Source of the DNA: Dermatemys mawii | Lineage: Eukaryota > Chordata > Testudines > Dermatemydidae | Length of the DNA stretch: 64,000 nucleotides | Direction: 5' to 3' | Assembly (NCBI GenBank): GCA_007922305.1 | Contig: ML677358.1 | Span: 8,992,576 to 9,056,575, forward strand | Part shown: piece by piece, positions 21,911-34,130 of the stretch | How positions within the stretch are numbered: the stretch's first letter is position 1 | Layout: every line of letters begins with the position of its first letter | Position numbers and translations under genes: made by a program | The notes under the pieces: model-generated | Told to the model about the DNA's origin: nothing | The model's input: only the letters and a program-made list of their open reading frames with translations | Database searches by the model: none

Positions 21911-24439
21911 TTCATACATTTTAAAGCAAAATATTTGACAGTCCATTTTCCTATTACTTGCCAGCCAAGGCCTGTGTCTAAGATACCAGGTTTGCCCTGA
22001 AATAGCTGATGGCATCATACAGGCCTAACCACATACTCATCATGAGCAAGCATAGCGCTACAGCATAATATCAGCTAAAGAAAAACCTGGACTTCAATTC
22101 TAAAGAAACTGTAAAATCTGCCAAGCACAGACATATGGAATTACTGAACTAGCACTCTCAGAAAGACAGGGGCAGATTCTGCTTTGGCTGAAGTCAGTGA
22201 GACAATTATAGACATGGACAATTCTGAATAATATTTGGGTCCAGAGATATATTACAGATATTTCAAATGAAAAGCACTGATCCAAATTTAGAATAGGTCA
22301 TGATACTTTCTTTCTGAATCACAACAGGCAGCAGCTATTCAGATCTAGTTCTACTTGCATTTCACTGTTATATAAATTGTGAGCAGGCAGTGGCTTCCAC
22401 CCCTCTCTCTCAACACACAAGAGAATGCGAAATGTACCCTCTTCCAAAAGTTTCCATTATTGTTAATTTAAGTACGAACAAAAGCTAAGCCATCGCCTCC
22501 TGAGCATGGCTTGGTCCCAGAGCTGCTCCCTGCACCCCATCTCTGTCCCAGTGCCCTCTCTGCAGAAGCCCATCCAACTCCTTTTATATTCTGGTTAGAG
22601 TTAATTAAAACTGCCTGCCACTCCAAGTCAGCAGAATTACTTTGCATCTGTTTGCTGGGTTTCAGTACCTAACAACATGATGATTCAACAAAGAGCCCCA
22701 CACCCTTATGCAGTGTCCTAGATCCTGCTCCCTCTGAGAGCATAACCATATTTTGTACTGTAGTTCAGAATGTGAGAACATGCACTGAGGACGTTCACAT
22801 AGCTAGCTTGGAAAACAGCAGAAGACTTAATATTGTTCCAACCCCCAGACTCTAGTAGCTGTATGCTCCTGACTTACCTTATAGAGGGCTATATTGTGAG
22901 ATAAGTCTTCCCTGATTAAGGGGCAAATAGAATCAATGCAGAGTTAAGAGAGAACCACAATCTCCCTCCCAGTTCCCCTGTTGCTCCAGGGAAGGTTTAA
23001 ACTACAATGGGTCTACACTGGATATGCCAGCAGTCGCTCCACCAGAACCCCTGGAGGGTGGGTTCGGCACTATTTCCCCTCTTCATCCTGCCCCCTCCTG
23101 CTCACCTGTGCTAGGGGTTGGGGATCTAGCAGCCCTCCAGAGCTTGCTTCTGTTAACCCACTTCTATCTATGATGCGGGTAACCAGCACCAAGACATAGA
23201 TGTGCGAACACCCTACACAAGGCAAGCCTTAATATGGCCCAGGATATAAAGAGAAGGTGCCATTTCCCCGGCTTTGAAGTACGCTGTCTAGTAGCTGGTC
23301 AGTCCAGCTCTACCTAAATGCCACTTGGTGAGGTTCTTGTTGGTGAATTCCACACACTGTCCAAGGTTGTTGGCCTGGACAAAACCATCATCAAAGGTAG
23401 ACTTACACTGTGGTATAGTAGTAAAACAAACAAACAAAAAAAGGGTGGGGGGGTAAACTAATCCAATCTCCATATTCCCTAAACGAGAAGTGGGTAAACT
23501 GAGGTTACCCAACTTTACTGCCAGCTAGACTACTGGACTTACACCTCCTCATTAAGCTGTGAAGTGCTTATGATGAGAGCCCTTAATGTATCTCCATGAT
23601 ACAGAAACCACCACAATAGTTGGTCACTTGTTGGCAAACTCAGCAAGATACAAAGAGCTGAGTGGGGCATGAAGAATGAATTTACCTGGGATATAGCATG
23701 CTGAGGGTGGGGGTGGGGGAAGAATAAGGAAGCTGCTACTTGTGCTGTACCTTCTCTGTGGCTAAACAGAAGACATCTGCCTCCAGTGACATTTACCAAC
23801 ATCTTTCACAAGCACTAAATTCACATGCACAAAAATATTTTCTGATTTATTGGGGGAGGGAGAATATTAGAGGCTAGACAGCTCTTAAACTCCAAATCTT
23901 ACTCCCAATGAACTCAGTCGGACTTGGGCTAGATCCTCATCCCATTCAGGTCAGTGGCAAATGTTCCAGTATTAATATACAGATATGATCTGCAAGTCAA
24001 GAGAGTCATTTTAGCAGTTACTATTTACCCAAGTAAGCCAGGAGTGTCACACCAGGTATGTGCTGATTTGTCCAGGAGATGTGCATAGTCACATACACAT
24101 TAGCTAGGTCTCTGCTCCTCATGGATCAGCAGAGTCCCACCTCAGAAAACTGACAGTGCATTGCCACTCAGTTCTAGAAGATTCCAAACGCTTCTGGGTT
24201 TTCCATGCTCTCAGGGGAGAAAGGGGGAGAATACATATTTCCCAAAGGAGCTGCTTCGTTTGAATTCGTATCTGTGGAGTTAAGGTCATGCTGTATATTC
24301 CAGTACATAGTGACTAAAAAGTGTCATTCAAAACTCATGAACTTTCATACTGAGCTGAGAGACAGGCTGCACTGAGATCATTTTGAAAAACAGCCACACA
24401 AACCAATTTCCCCCTCATTTTCAGCAGAGTGGTCCAAAT
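21911..24439. other. Intergenic DNA; one weak candidate exon, otherwise nothing seen
   Basis: Apart from the minus-strand candidate at 23314-23407, no exon, RNA gene or nameable repeat was supportable here. Confidence 0.5.
23314..23407 (-). CDS. Candidate internal exon, unidentified protein
   Basis: On the minus strand a pyrimidine-rich tract and 'ctataccacag' precede an open segment of 94 nt that ends CATTTAG followed by GTAGAG, so a 3' and a 5' splice signal bracket it. The open frame reads from Cys-Lys-Ser-Thr-Phe-Asp-Asp through Val-Gln-Ala-Asn-Asn-Leu-Gly-Gln to Thr-Lys-Trp-His-Leu (31 codons plus one base), with a balanced, protein-like composition. I do not recognise the protein. It does not match VDAC1, the gene that flanks TCF7 in human. 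It could be an exon of an unknown gene, a pseudogene fragment or chance; with no partner exons found, chance is quite possible. Confidence 0.2.
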
Positions 24440-24600
24440 AGTTACAGTGCTGGAGTGGGAGCTAGGAGACCTGGGGCGTAATCCCAGCTTGGCAACTGAA
24501 GTTGTGAAAGTCACTTCAGCTCTTTGGGCTTCATGTTTCCCATCTGTAAAATGAAGATAATGGTACTTACCCTTGGCTGCAAAGCACTTTGAGATCTAAG
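24440..24600 (+). mobile_element. MIR SINE
   Basis: One of the clearest MIR copies in the window: 'agtgctggagtgggagctag', 'gagacctggggcgtaatccc', 'agcttggcaactgaagttgt', then the core 'cttcatgtttcccatctgta' and 'aaatgaagataatggtactt' and a 3' end at 'gcaaagcactttgagatc'. The pol III B box is decayed (GGGCGTAATCC). Confidence 0.8.
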
Positions 24601-25984
24601 GGTAGAAAGTGCTGGATGAGACCTACAGACTTCTCTGTGTGGCAAAACAGCTTGACACTTGGGCTGAGACTTTATATATCACCTTTCAGAGATGAGTGCA
24701 TCTTATGGAAGCAATATGTTAGGGCCTCATTCTGTGTTCCTTATTCAGAAAAACTTCCTTACCAATCACTGAGTCCTTCCCTGAATAAGAAGTGCTGGTT
24801 CCTGCCCATAAGAAGAATAATCTGAATACAGTTTGAATTCCAAAATATATTTTTTCCTGATCTGTTTTCCTCATTTCTTTTCGTCATTTCACCATGCCTG
24901 TGTGGAAACTGGAAAACATTTAAAACTTTCCTAGCTTCTGTAAGACACATTTAAGGATCTCTAATCAAGTTTTCATAATTGAAGGTTACAATTAAGCACA
25001 TATAATGAGCTAGAAAGTTTAAATTACTGTATGTTCAAAAAGAGAAATCTATTCCACTTAGATTCTAAACTAGAGGGATTAATGGGCATATAAAACAATA
25101 GATAGCAGCTCCATGCTTTAAGCAGACCAACACAGATGTTACAACAAATTTCTTCCTTAAACAAAGACCATTAAAATTGCTCCATATGCCTTCCAAATTA
25201 TTCCACTGCACAAAGAAGTTATTACATAGTTTATTTCACTGATTACACTAAGTGCTGCACACTGAGACACAATCCCAAGACTTCAACTCACACAAGAAAT
25301 CCTTACTTGTCCAAGTAGTCCCACTAGAGTGAATATAGTTTCCTACTAAATAGAAGCAGCACCTGGTGAGTTGCTCTCTTTTGTCTAGTTTGATTGCCAT
25401 AAAGTAATTCTGAATCTATTCAGTGTTTTCACTGAAACCATAAGTGTTTGCTGACATTACTGCCTGTCTTTACTGATGTCTGAAATCACATTGCCTTTTT
25501 TACACTGCTTGCTGAAATGATGATGAGTAAACAGAAACCATGAATTCTCACTGTGCTACATTTTGTAGTTTGTAAGAGTGGGAGAGGTTTAGATCTGTTT
25601 ACAGGAAACAGAAATTACATCAGTAGTACAACCATCCTATCATTCTGGTAGGGTCTGTAGCACTTTGGTGGGAATTATAAGGAAAATCCAGGTGGCACAG
25701 TGTTGCTGATGTGGGGGAAAAACACTCTTCCTTCTGAACTAGTATTGAACCAATACTCCAGCATGATGCTAAGGGACACAGCAAGGCTGGAAGTGCTGTC
25801 TTGCCAATGTTAAACCAAGCTCTTGACCGCATGTGGTCATTAATGATCTTATATCAAGATCAAAGGTGTTAACCCTGGTGTCCTGTCCGTCTGTGAAGTG
25901 TTTAATCACATTCTGCCTCCCCAAGTAAACAATTCACTGCCAAGTTTCAGTCGGGTGTTTTTGGTCTTTGATGTTTTTATTTTA
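24601..25984. other. Intergenic DNA, no gene recognised
   Basis: Nothing supportable was seen on either strand. Confidence 0.55.
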
Positions 25985-26000
25985 TATTATATACATACAC

Positions 26001-26045
<45 letters not shown>

Positions 26046-26052
26046 TATATAC

Positions 26053-26088
<36 letters not shown>

Positions 26089-26094
26089 AAATAA
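25985..26094. repeat. (TA)n/(CA)n compound microsatellite
   Basis: Alternating AT and AC runs (TATATA, then ACACAC, then interrupted ATACAT units). The apparent 167-codon frame at 25898-26401 is this repeat read as Ile/Tyr/Thr/His plus flanking sequence and is not a gene. Confidence 0.95.
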
Positions 26095-26619
26095 AATTAG
26101 TCTTGCTGTGAGCAGTTTAAGGTCTAATTCTGCTATCTTTAAACAAGGAAATAGTCCCATTTATGCCAACAGCTTATCTACACTAGGCAAATTTTGCAGC
26201 AATGTTAGCAAGAGTGGGAGCCAGCCTAGTGTAGATTGGCCAGCAGCTACCACCAACATTTTAAATACCGCGTTGATTAGACCTGCTTTGATAACACAGT
26301 GCTCAGAATGCCAGAAGCCCATCAAAACTAGCATTCCCAGTGCTATTACCAGAGGTAGTGCTGAATTGATGATAGTAATGCTGGGATGTCCCTCCTATTG
26401 ACAGGGCTAATGGGACTACTTGGTTGAGTGCGGATTACTTCTATAAATTAAGGTTGCAGAGATATGTCCTAAAGAGTGGCAACTTTTCTCTCCAGAAGAC
26501 GGTCCATTTCAGTGGCAACTGACGTGATTCCTGTGAGCCTTGTCCAGCAAACCTTGATCACATGAGTAATCCTGACTCTTACAAAGAGGCTCACTGAACT
26601 CACATGACTATGAACTATA

Positions 26620-26706
26620 CTCGCATAATCCTCTCTTGGCATGGGGAGCTGGACTACAAGACCTTTTGAGGTCTTTTCCAGCCCTACATTTCTATGATTC
26701 TATGAT
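26620..26706 (+). mobile_element. CR1 3' terminus with ATTCTATG tail
   Basis: The run 'ggggagctggactacaagac', 'cttttgaggtcttttccagc', 'cctacatttctatgattcta' is the standard 3' end of sauropsid CR1, finishing in the family's ATTCTATG-type microsatellite tail. The 5' limit of this truncated copy is uncertain. Confidence 0.8.
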
Positions 26707-29700
26707 CCAAGAGTAAAGGTTCACACCCAACACATGTAACGTTTGTAAAACATGTTAAGATTCTCTTGGATATAGTGAGGGACAGAGCCTCTAAACTGTT
26801 ATTCACACAAGTAATCCTTACTCGTGTGAATTTGCAGGATTGAGCATCAATTATTACTGTTCCTTTAAACAATATGAATTTTGGAGGATTTATGACTGGC
26901 CTTATAAAAAGGATTATAACAATAACCTCAGTCTACTTGAAGTACAGCTAAAGATGGTCCCTTTTCACTTTGGAATTTCAACACTGAGAAAATTAAGGCA
27001 TGACAGTGAAGATTTTCAGGAACCTTCACAGTGTCCTAAATACATTTTAACCAAATTCCCATCAAACACTCATCACACCTATGCAAAGAATTTATTCTTC
27101 CCCACAGAAACCTTCTGTTTGATCACAATGACAACCTACTGCTAGTCTGTATCAAATACTAATGTTACAGAGCTGCAAAGCTTAGAGCAATCACATCATG
27201 GAAATATATATCAATTAATGCCCACTCTTCTGTCCTTATACATTGGAGCAGTTCCATGAATTCAATTAGACTTTACTAGTGAGAATAAGGGCTGCTGAAT
27301 TAGGCCCAGGCTTTCGAAAACTGAATTAAAATCCCAAAGAGAACACTTTGTATCTGATTTTTTTTCTTCTAGTTTAGGATTATTGTTATGGGAAATGGAC
27401 TTTGATTCTAAACCACTACTATCCTGAAATAGACATGCACTGATTTATCTATGAAATTCCTAGGAAACCACACACAGATCTGGAATTTGAAAACCAGTGT
27501 AAATAAACCCATCAGAATATCTTTAGCAAATAAATGAAAATGCAAACCATTGAAACATATCTAGAAGATGCATTCTCCTGGCTGAGGTGTATTGAATTTT
27601 GAGACTGAAGGAGCTAGTATTTTGGGGTGGAGTGTCTCCTACAAATCAATCACTGCAGAAAGTTAATGTCACAGAAGTTACACAGCTAACAATCAGTGCT
27701 CAACTGCAAGAAACAGGCTGCAACATGGAAAAATCCCATTGGGTATTTTAAGCCTCTATCCATCCCAACCCTACTCCTTGTGCAGTTCATTTGCAGGCTA
27801 TAATTTACTAACCTCATCTGTTGTTCTCTCAGCTTGCTTTCTGGAAATGCTGCATTTAAAGGGTCTGCTTGTTACAGAAGGTCAAAGAGTGAAGCAGGCC
27901 CTTTCATTTTAAAACAACTTGAAAGGAAATTTATATTTAGAAATAGCAATGATTAACTAGGGGAAATATATTAGAGCATTAAAATAAATTACATGGAATA
28001 GCTCTTCCATCCAATAAAGGTGACTTTGCTTCAAGAAAAATATTTATATATAAAAAGCTAAGGAATCCTAGCCTGCATCAAGATGCAACCATCTCATAAC
28101 ATAATTCATGTTTAGCTTTCATTGTCATTAAATATCTGTACGAATTTTATGTACTTTTTCTTCTTCTCCTGCTAAAATCACTACTTCTGTGTTTTATTCT
28201 CTTTTTCCTCTCTCCCCCAAAGTATTTTAGCAAACCTCTTATTTATCCACTCCTTCTTATTACGCTCTTTATTATTGTTGTTTAACTTCCACCAGAAATA
28301 CAGCTCTTATTACTATGTAGTTTTTTTTACATTTGTGGAGTGATGAAATCACATGACTGTTGCCCCAGAGGAGGAGACTAATTGTCGCAAGGGACTTGGA
28401 ACACAGAGCCTTTCAGCTCTAGATCTGTGGCTTGAATCCAAACCAATCTGGTAGTGACTTCCTCTGTGAAAGGAACTGGTGGTTTCATTCTAGTGCCTAC
28501 TGGAAAAAGCCTGACCTGCAAAGTGCTGACTGCCCTTAAATCAGTGGGATTTGCCTAGTCCTTTCACACACCATGAAGAAACAGGTTAATTTACCTGAAG
28601 ATCCTCCGAACTTTGCAGAATCAGGCCTCAAATGCCACATCACAAAAACACCACCACCACCAAAACTGGTGGTCTCAGGCTCAGCAGAGAAGACAAAGGC
28701 TGACCCAGGCTGGAGGCTCAGTCCCCTCCCACCACTAGACAAAGAGCAGGACAGATGCACAGGACCAAGCTAGAGTGTGGCTTGCTTGTACAAGTGAATG
28801 CTCTGAATGCACTCAGGGCTTCAGACTGCTGGTCCGTCTATGTGACAAGCTAATGACCACTAGATTCACTTAAAAAAACAAAACTCCATTTTGAGTAATT
28901 TCTGAAAAGTAATGACCCTCCTTTTATATAGACACTATATCCTAGGATCAATTAGCCATCCAGTCAGCCACTGTTTAACAATAGAAAGCAATACTACACA
29001 GACAGAAAGGAAGGAATGAACTAAATGTTTGAGACTACAGGAAAGATTTAGGGAGGTAGAATGTAATTACTCCAGCTAGAAGCTGGCCCAGACACAAGAG
29101 CTAACACCTCTCCTTATGCAAAAAGTATCAGGAGATTTTTGACAACAAGTGGCCAAGATCTCAGTTTGCAAAACTCAGCAGCTCCAGTGCTCCTAATCTC
29201 CTGCTGGGATGTCAGCACTGGCTGAGAAGGAAGCGTGCCACCTGCTGAATCATCAAAACCACTCCTTGCAGTACTTAGAGGGGAGACTTCCAAGGAAAAT
29301 TAAGTACTAATCAGGCACAACCCTACTGAGCTTTTGAAAGCTAACAAGACCACAGCTGGAGGTGGAATAGCTGCAGTGTACAGCATGTTTTTAACAAAAG
29401 GGCTCTCCCCTTTCTGGTAAAGCATCCCTACTATAAGGTGCTTTGTCAAAAAACTGACAACAAGAGGGTGAACGGCTGTTTGCATGTAGTTATGGAGGAG
29501 CTATTCAAGCAATTTCTGTCAAAGAAATCTACCTAAGAGACTCTGAAGGCAGCTTCAGTACAGTTATTTGGACACAATCCATCTAAACTAAATGGATGGA
29601 CTTGCTTCAAATAGACTGCACAACTGAATGATTAAATTATGGGGAAAAGGACTAGTGATGACATATATTTAACACAGCAAGTCTCCGCCTTCCAAATTCG

Positions 29701-32700
29701 GAGGAGCTGGCAAGCCTCAGGTCTGTACATGTGCCAGCAGCGGATGTCGGCACATATATAACACTTTTCAGAGCAGCATACTGTTGAAACTTGTAATGTA
29801 ACTACAAGGCACCCTTTCTGTACAGCTAGCTGAAAACTATTTCAGTTGCCTAGCTGAATATGATAGTCTTAGGCTTTTTATTTAATGTAGACTTTGCTGC
29901 ATCTTTAGTCTGGTTCTTTACACACCATGTAATAAAAGAGGGAGAGTTTGTATAAGCAACTCTACTGCATTTTCTGGAAAGTCCTACTCCAGTATTTGAG
30001 TTGAGGGTAGTGATGGAATTATGGGTAGGAGGGAAGGGAGCCTAGTGAGATGGTGTGCAAAACGAAGGGCTACTCTTCTCCTCCTTGCACTTTCCTTACC
30101 TCATGCTGCTTCCATTTTTCAATCTGTAGTGGGTGGAAACGTGGATAATGAACCCACAGTCTGCTTGCCTGATCCAAGGTCTCATTTGTAAGCATCTTGC
30201 TGAAGTCAGTGATGAAGTTATGGGTGTTCTAGATGACTACAAAGTAAATACAAGTATCCTGAAACCACAATGCACCTTTCTGCAGAAAACTCTACCTTAA
30301 TGACTGACTTGTTCAGATTTGCAAACACTTTTCTGGATCTTTCCTCCATTTCAGCTAAGAGTTTTCTGTTCAAAGAAACTAGAGAAAGACATATCTTGGC
30401 ATATAATCATTCTGAGCCTAGTTTTTAGACAAACTATTTCTCCTTTAAAACAGTCTTCCTTATCCTCATCTTCTCTCTTCTTTCATCTTTTCTCCATCCC
30501 TTCTTCTTTTTCTTCTTCCCCATTGCAAGTAACATTCATAAACTATAAAGAGTTATACGTAAGAGAAGAATACTTCTCATCACCATTGAATTTCATGGGA
30601 CTAGACTTTGGGAGTAACGTAGTCAGGGAAATGATCAATACCATGCTGAAAGATAGAGATGGCTGATAGAAAATGCATCCAATTTCTCCTAGTTCTCATA
30701 CTTGCCATCCTGTTCCAATCCCTATCACTTTGACCACTTCCTATTAATTTCACCCCATTGCCAGTCCTTTCCCCCTTTTTCTGCATAGCTGTGGCATTGG
30801 AAATGAAATACTCAAACTGCAGTGAACGAGGAAGGACTTCCTGCTATGTGACTCAGATAACTGCTCATCTAAGTCAGGTTACCAAAGCCTTCAGCTTTGC
30901 TCTGCGTGGGTATATGTGCTAATGTGGGCAACACAGAAAGTGTTGCAGCCAAGGCTGTCAGAGTCATCCCAAACCCTTTTCTTTTTCCCAACAGCATGCG
31001 TCCCCATAGGTCTCTCTAAGCAAGGCAAACTCCAGACTGTGACCTGTTACTTTTGCCCCTATCTTGACCTTCAGAGGCAACAGTTCCCCATGAAGAGGTC
31101 TTGCATGTGATTTCCTATGTACTGTGTTATAACCCGTGTGCAAACAGGAACCCTGGCATGATGTGTCCTTAATGCTGTTTATAACACAGCAATGTATATC
31201 AAAGGGCCAGTTCTGCGATTATATATAGATTTTGTAAATATTTAAAGGGATGGTGTGAGAGGTCAGTCTTGATCCAAAACTTTGGTTTTGTAAAAATAAA
31301 AAAATAAATAATAATTTAAGAAAAAACTTCAGTGGAAACAATGAACTTCATTCTGCAGGCTCTAAGTCCTTTTAACGCATGTGAGGAGGAACAGCTTGTA
31401 TGACTAAAGGATGCAGGACTGGATCCAGTGATTTTTGAAAGTAAAACATGCCCCTTCCTATTTGCAACCCAAATCTGGCAGAATTGGGCTAGTGCATGAG
31501 ATCCTGATAGTAAAACTGTCTAAAAACCTAACACTAAACTCAACGGAAACTAAGTAAATGCAAGAAGTAATTACAGTACATAAAGAGTGAAAAATAAATG
31601 AGAATTGTAAAATCATTTCAGTTTTTATAATCTCAGGTGTTGTTCGTACTAGGATCAAGAATTTTTAAGTGAAAACCATCAGAAAACACTGCTCAAAGGA
31701 CCAACAAAACTTTGTTGCTCAATGGAGGTAGCCTTCTAACAGGTACAGCAGAACTATGCTCAATATATTTGGCAACAGCTCAGGAATAAGGTGCAATAAA
31801 TAAGGTTTATCAGAGCTATGTGAGGAAGTTTCAGTTTACCACTGATGAATCCATCCTCTTTCTTCGAGCGTGTCTAGATCAGGGGAACATTCACTGGCGT
31901 GACTACATCAGATGGTTTATATTGATGAAACTATCAGCTGTGCAAAAGAGGGCTTGCAATGGTCTGATTTACTCTGGTAACTTACCAGGATAAATTGCAC
32001 TGATATTAGCCCTATTTTACACCAGTACAGCTCATCTATACTGGGCATTTATACCAGTGTAATTACATCACTGTAAGATACCCCAATATGGACAGAGCCT
32101 TAATCTTGCACTTCCACGAGCAATAAATATCAACAATTTGTGCAAATGTTTCCAAAAAAGAAATCCATATATTTTTGCAGCCTCTTCAAGCATGTACAAC
32201 GCTTGTGCTAATAGTAGAATTAACCAATCTTCTGTGAAAAACACAGTAAACAAGTCTTGTTAAAATAAATCTTCAGGGTAATTTTGTATGCACATGACAG
32301 ACACATATGCCCCAACATAAGGGGAAGCAACAAGACATATATACAAAGAGAACTACATAAATACATACATAAACCAACGTCGGCTAAAATTAGCCCTTAC
32401 TTACACCCATTGGTTTCAATGGCGCTGCACTGGTGTAACAAAGGATAGAATTTGTCAAAAAGAGAGCAACAGGGTCAGCTAATCACTGAAGTTCACTGAA
32501 CTTCGCTTTCAACTCCTTTTCCCATTTACCTTGCATCGAAGTTGTTCACCATTCTTAGCCACTCCTGGTTCAGGGCATGGAGGTCTTGAAGTTCCAGTCC
32601 CTTTTTCTTCAATTTTTTCCTGATATCTTTCCATTGTATCCTAGTCTTTCACATCCTTTCTCATGGTCCTCTTCCTCCCGGCATTTCTTTGCTGGTCTCT

Positions 32701-32759
32701 CTTATTCCATTCTTATCACGTGTCCAACCCACCTCAGTGCACTCTCCATGCTATCACTG
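26707..32759. other. Intergenic DNA, no gene recognised
   Basis: About 6 kb of AT-rich DNA. Open frames such as 30319-30666 are low-complexity (Ser/Phe-rich from pyrimidine tracts at 30440-30520). A decayed palindromic repeat occurs near 31980-32080. No RNA gene was seen. Confidence 0.5.
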
Positions 32760-33054
32760 AGGGTATGTTTACACTGCAATAAAACACCTGTGGCATGGCC
32801 ACAGCTGTCCCAGGCCAGCTGAATCAAGTTCATAAGGCTCAGGCCTTGGGGATAAAAAATTGCAGTTTAAATGTTTAGGCTCAGAGTGGAGCCTAGGGTC
32901 TGAAATCACATGTGGGGAGAAGGTCTCAGAGCAGGGCTCCAGCCCAAACCCAAATGCCTAGATTGCTATTTTTAATCTTGTGAGCCCAAGTCAGTCAACA
33001 CAGTTTCTGAGACGTGGTGACACAGGTTTTTTTATCACAGTGTAGACATACCCT
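32760..33054. mobile_element. Non-autonomous TIR element, AGGGTATGTCTACACTG family
   Basis: The left end AGGGTATGTTTACACTG and the right end CAGTGTAGACATACCCT are inverted repeats of about 17 bp with one mismatch, enclosing about 260 bp of non-coding sequence. This is a non-autonomous DNA-transposon-like repeat of a type common in sauropsids. The flanks do not show a clear target duplication, so the superfamily cannot be assigned. Confidence 0.75.
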
Positions 33055-33359
33055 AAAAGTTCCAGGTTCATCTTTCCTTAATTTCTTCCAGGTACACTCT
33101 GTATGCCCTCTGCTACCCTGCCATTCTCCTCAGTATATTACTTTCAACTACCTGTATCTTCTCTGGTTACATCTCCGTAAGACCCACTCTTCCCAAACCA
33201 CAGAGCAGGCAAGGGACAAGCCTATGCAGCATCCACTTTTCTTTTCAATTTGTTACTTAATTGCCTACTTTAATTACATCAGCTAATCAGAACTGATATA
33301 CCATATATGAAAATATATTTAAGAAAACAACTAAAAGAAAAGAAAAAATTACAGTACTG

Positions 33360-34130
33360 TACTGCCAACCCCCCAGGTTCTAAAATCATGAATCAACCCC
33401 CGGAAGAGTCATGAGGTTGGCCCAAAACCCATGAGATATTTTGTATATTAGTTTTGGTCTGCTTTTTATATTTGAACTCCCACTGACCACCCTCAATGTG
33501 TTTGTGACACAACCGTGTTGCCAACGCTCCCAAAATGCATTTATAATTCTGCCCTGCATATCCTGCTCTCATTAGATCTCCCCTTCCAGATCCCACCCCC
33601 TGTTCAGCCCCATTAGTTCAGCTCCTCATCAACCCCCACCCATCAGTTCAGGCCCCTTAGTCACTTCCCAGTTCAGCCCAATTCCATCCCCCATTTAGCT
33701 TTCCCCCTGAGTTCAGGGCTCTCCCTCAGCCTCACCTCTGCTTCTTCTGGGGCTCTTTGCCCTCCTTCCCTAGGCCTGAGGGGCTGCAGCAGGATTCCTT
33801 CTTCACCTTTCCGGATGGGGCGAGGGTAGCTGGGGTTGCCACCACTGAGATACAAAAAAAACAGGCCAGCAGGAATGATCCTGAGCCCTTGGAACTGCAC
33901 AGCTGGTAGTATGTGCTGAGCACCCTTATAGACTGCCTGGGACAGAAACCTCAGTAAAGGGGCAACACTACAGGTGCCGCTCCAGAGTCCCCATCCCAGG
34001 CCACGAGCGGCAGGAATGAAGAGAGGGAGAAAGGAACAGAGAAGCAGACACATCACTCACAGGAGGGGTGAAGGAGTTGCCCCTACCCCCTTTATAAGAA
34101 TGGTGTCGAGACCAGGAGTGGGAGAGAGCT
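33360..34130. repeat. C-rich, repeat-like block, unassigned
   Basis: The part 33375-33445 ('aaatcatgaatcaacccccg', 'gaagagtcatgaggttggcc') resembles a dispersed sauropsid repeat. It is followed by C-rich DNA with recurring 'cccagttcagcccaatt' type units (33600-33720). The minus-strand frame at 33673-34056 (127 codons) has no identifiable domain and overlaps other long frames, as expected from GC-rich repeat DNA. Confidence 0.4.

Noticed and set aside
25898..26401. 167-codon plus-strand frame
   Set aside because: Its centre is the TA/CA microsatellite read as Tyr/Ile/His/Thr repeats, and the flanking part has no recognisable domain.
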